Below are positions 63,100-64,000 of a DNA stretch of 64,000 nt, piece by piece (within the stretch, counting starts at the first letter, position 1; each line of letters begins with the position of its first letter). The DNA comes from Pseudarthrobacter chlorophenolicus (GTDB taxonomy: Bacteria; Actinomycetota; Actinomycetes; Actinomycetales; Micrococcaceae), in the NCBI RefSeq assembly GCF_000962805.1, contig NZ_JZTW01000001.1, forward strand, positions 558,001 to 622,000, written 5' to 3'. The notes beneath the pieces were generated by a model. It was not told the DNA's origin and did not search any database. It saw only the letters and a program-made list of their open reading frames with translations. Both the position numbers and the translations under genes were made by a program.

Positions 63100-64000
63100 T
63101 TAGCCCTGGGGCGCCTGCCGTGACTCGTCCGCCTCACGGTAAATGCCGGCCATCCACGTCTCCACATCCTCCGGCGTGCGGGGCAACGCAGCGCTGAGGT
63201 TGACTGGCCCGTCGGCGGTCATGAGGATGTCGTCTTCGATGCGGACACCGATGCCTCGGTATTCCTCGGGGATGGCCAGGTCCTCGTCCTTGAAGTACAG
63301 GCCCGGTTCTATGGTGAAGACCATGCCTTCGGCCAGGACGCCGTCGAGGTACAGCTCCCGCTTGGCCTGGGCGCAGTCGTGGACGTCGAGGCCGAGGTGG
63401 TGGCTGGTGCCGTGCGGCATCCACCGGCGGTGCTGCTGGCCTTCGGGGCTGATGGCTTCTTCCACGCTGACGGGAAGGAGGCCCCATTCGGCGAGGCGTT
63501 CTGCCAGTACGGTGGTGGCGGCGGTGTGGATGTCGCGGAACTTCGTGCCCGGCTGCGCTGCCGCGAACCCGGCGTCGGCCGCGTCAAGGACCGCCTGGTA
63601 CACCTTGCGCTGCACATCGCTGAACGTGCCACTCGCAGGCAGGGTGCGGGTGATGTCGGCGGTGTACAGGGAGTCGGCCTCGACCCCGGCGTCCAGGAGC
63701 AGGAGCTCACCGGCGTGGATCTTGCCGGTATTGCGCGTCCAGTGCAGCACTGTGGCGTTGTTGCCGGACGCGGCGATGGTGTCGTAGCCCAGCTCGTTGC
63801 CCACCTCGCGGGCGCGTGCGAAGAAGGCGCCTTCCACTACCCGCTCGCCGCGGGCATGGGTCAGGGCACGCGGCAGGACCTTGACCACTTCTTCGAAGCC
63901 TTCCACCGTGGCGGCCACGGCGAGCTCCATCTGCCCGATCTCCCACTCGTCCTTGATCAGGCGCAGCTCGGAGAGGGCTTCGCTGAGCTTCTCGTCCAGT
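63100..64000 (-). CDS. pepP: Xaa-Pro aminopeptidase (M24B), C-terminal part (runs off the window)
   Basis: About 300 residues of the catalytic pita-bread domain; the N-terminal creatinase-like domain lies beyond base 64000. Reading continues upstream of the internal ATG at 63930 with LIKDEWEIGQM, so no start is inside the window. Metal ligands: Asp in LLLDAGVEADSLYTADITRT (both), His in MPHGTSHHLGLD, Glu in FTIEPGLYF and Glu in GVRIEDDIL. The enzyme removes N-terminal residues next to proline. Confidence 0.93.
   Translation of the reverse strand, partial: LDEKLSEALSELRLIKDEWEIGQMELAVAATVEGFEEVVKVLPRALTHARGERVVEGAFFARAREVGNELGYDTIAASGNNATVLHWTRNTGKIHAGELLLLDAGVEADSLYTADITRTLPASGTFSDVQRKVYQAVLDAADAGFAAAQPGTKFRDIHTAATTVLAERLAEWGLLPVSVEEAISPEGQQHRRWMPHGTSHHLGLDVHDCAQAKRELYLDGVLAEGMVFTIEPGLYFKDEDLAIPEEYRGIGVRIEDDILMTADGPVNLSAALPRTPEDVETWMAGIYREADESRQAPQG

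Overview
The window is a gene-dense, high-GC piece of an actinobacterial chromosome, most likely Arthrobacter or Pseudarthrobacter (Micrococcaceae). The evidence is the strong G/C bias at third codon positions, frequent GTG starts, and actinobacterial signature genes (SepX/GlpR-like protein, DUF3117, DivIVA-domain protein, SigE with a zinc-motif anti-sigma factor, gluABCD, soluble MgtE/CBS protein). From memory, gene order resembles two Mycobacterium tuberculosis regions: Rv0992c-Rv0996 for positions 1-2800, and Rv1165-Rv1234 for roughly 38000-62000. There are no insertion sequences, prophage, CRISPR arrays or rRNA genes. One tRNA, tRNA-Ala(CGC), is present. No gene-free stretch exceeds about 300 bases.

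Layout. 1-2809: start of a 5-formyl-THF cyclo-ligase (reverse), then galU, a RimJ-type acetyltransferase and a SepX/GlpR-like membrane protein. 2945-5709: tRNA-Ala and an NAD-salvage operon (pnuC, bifunctional nadR, nrtR) behind a promoter flanked by two operator palindromes. 5749-13701: corA, two Lrp/AsnC regulators, two MFS exporters (one with a divergent LysR gene), a BadF-type sugar kinase and a pirin. 13920-17453: a four-gene osmoprotectant ABC importer. 17587-25922: alaA-like aminotransferase, PPK2, xseAB, an unknown membrane protein, ispH, rmuC and ychF. 26101-29569: SDR, LLM flavoprotein and a cysteine-free photolyase of the FeS-BCP class. 29683-37122: two peptide-binding lipoproteins and a Dpp-type importer. 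37185-43760: secreted SGNH hydrolase, typA, an SH3-like small protein, fdxA, dapC and gltA. 43892-52821: galE, TetR, an unknown gene, a muramidase-like membrane protein, divergent dapD/dapE and the glutamate importer gluABCD. 52938-64000: LOG protein, DivIVA-domain protein plus PIG-V-like mannosyltransferase, DUF3117, O-methyltransferase, sigE/anti-sigma/tatB, a soluble MgtE-DUF1003-mrp operon, a stress-type membrane protein and a truncated Xaa-Pro aminopeptidase.

Themes. Lysine/diaminopimelate synthesis is represented by dapC, dapD and dapE. Envelope and division functions include the SepX-like protein, the DivIVA-domain protein, the mannosyltransferase, SigE and TatB. The most striking global signal is that about eighteen genes carry a TAnnnT hexamer 6-8 bases before the start codon with no usable Shine-Dalgarno, which points to extensive leaderless transcription and helps fix several start codons. 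The best candidates for new biology are the double NrtR-type operator, the SepX/GlpR locus lacking its usual MoeA/Glp neighbour, the Cys-less FeS-BCP photolyase, the face-to-face dapD/dapE promoters and the soluble MgtE/DUF1003 pair. I found no obviously novel multi-gene defence or mobile system.
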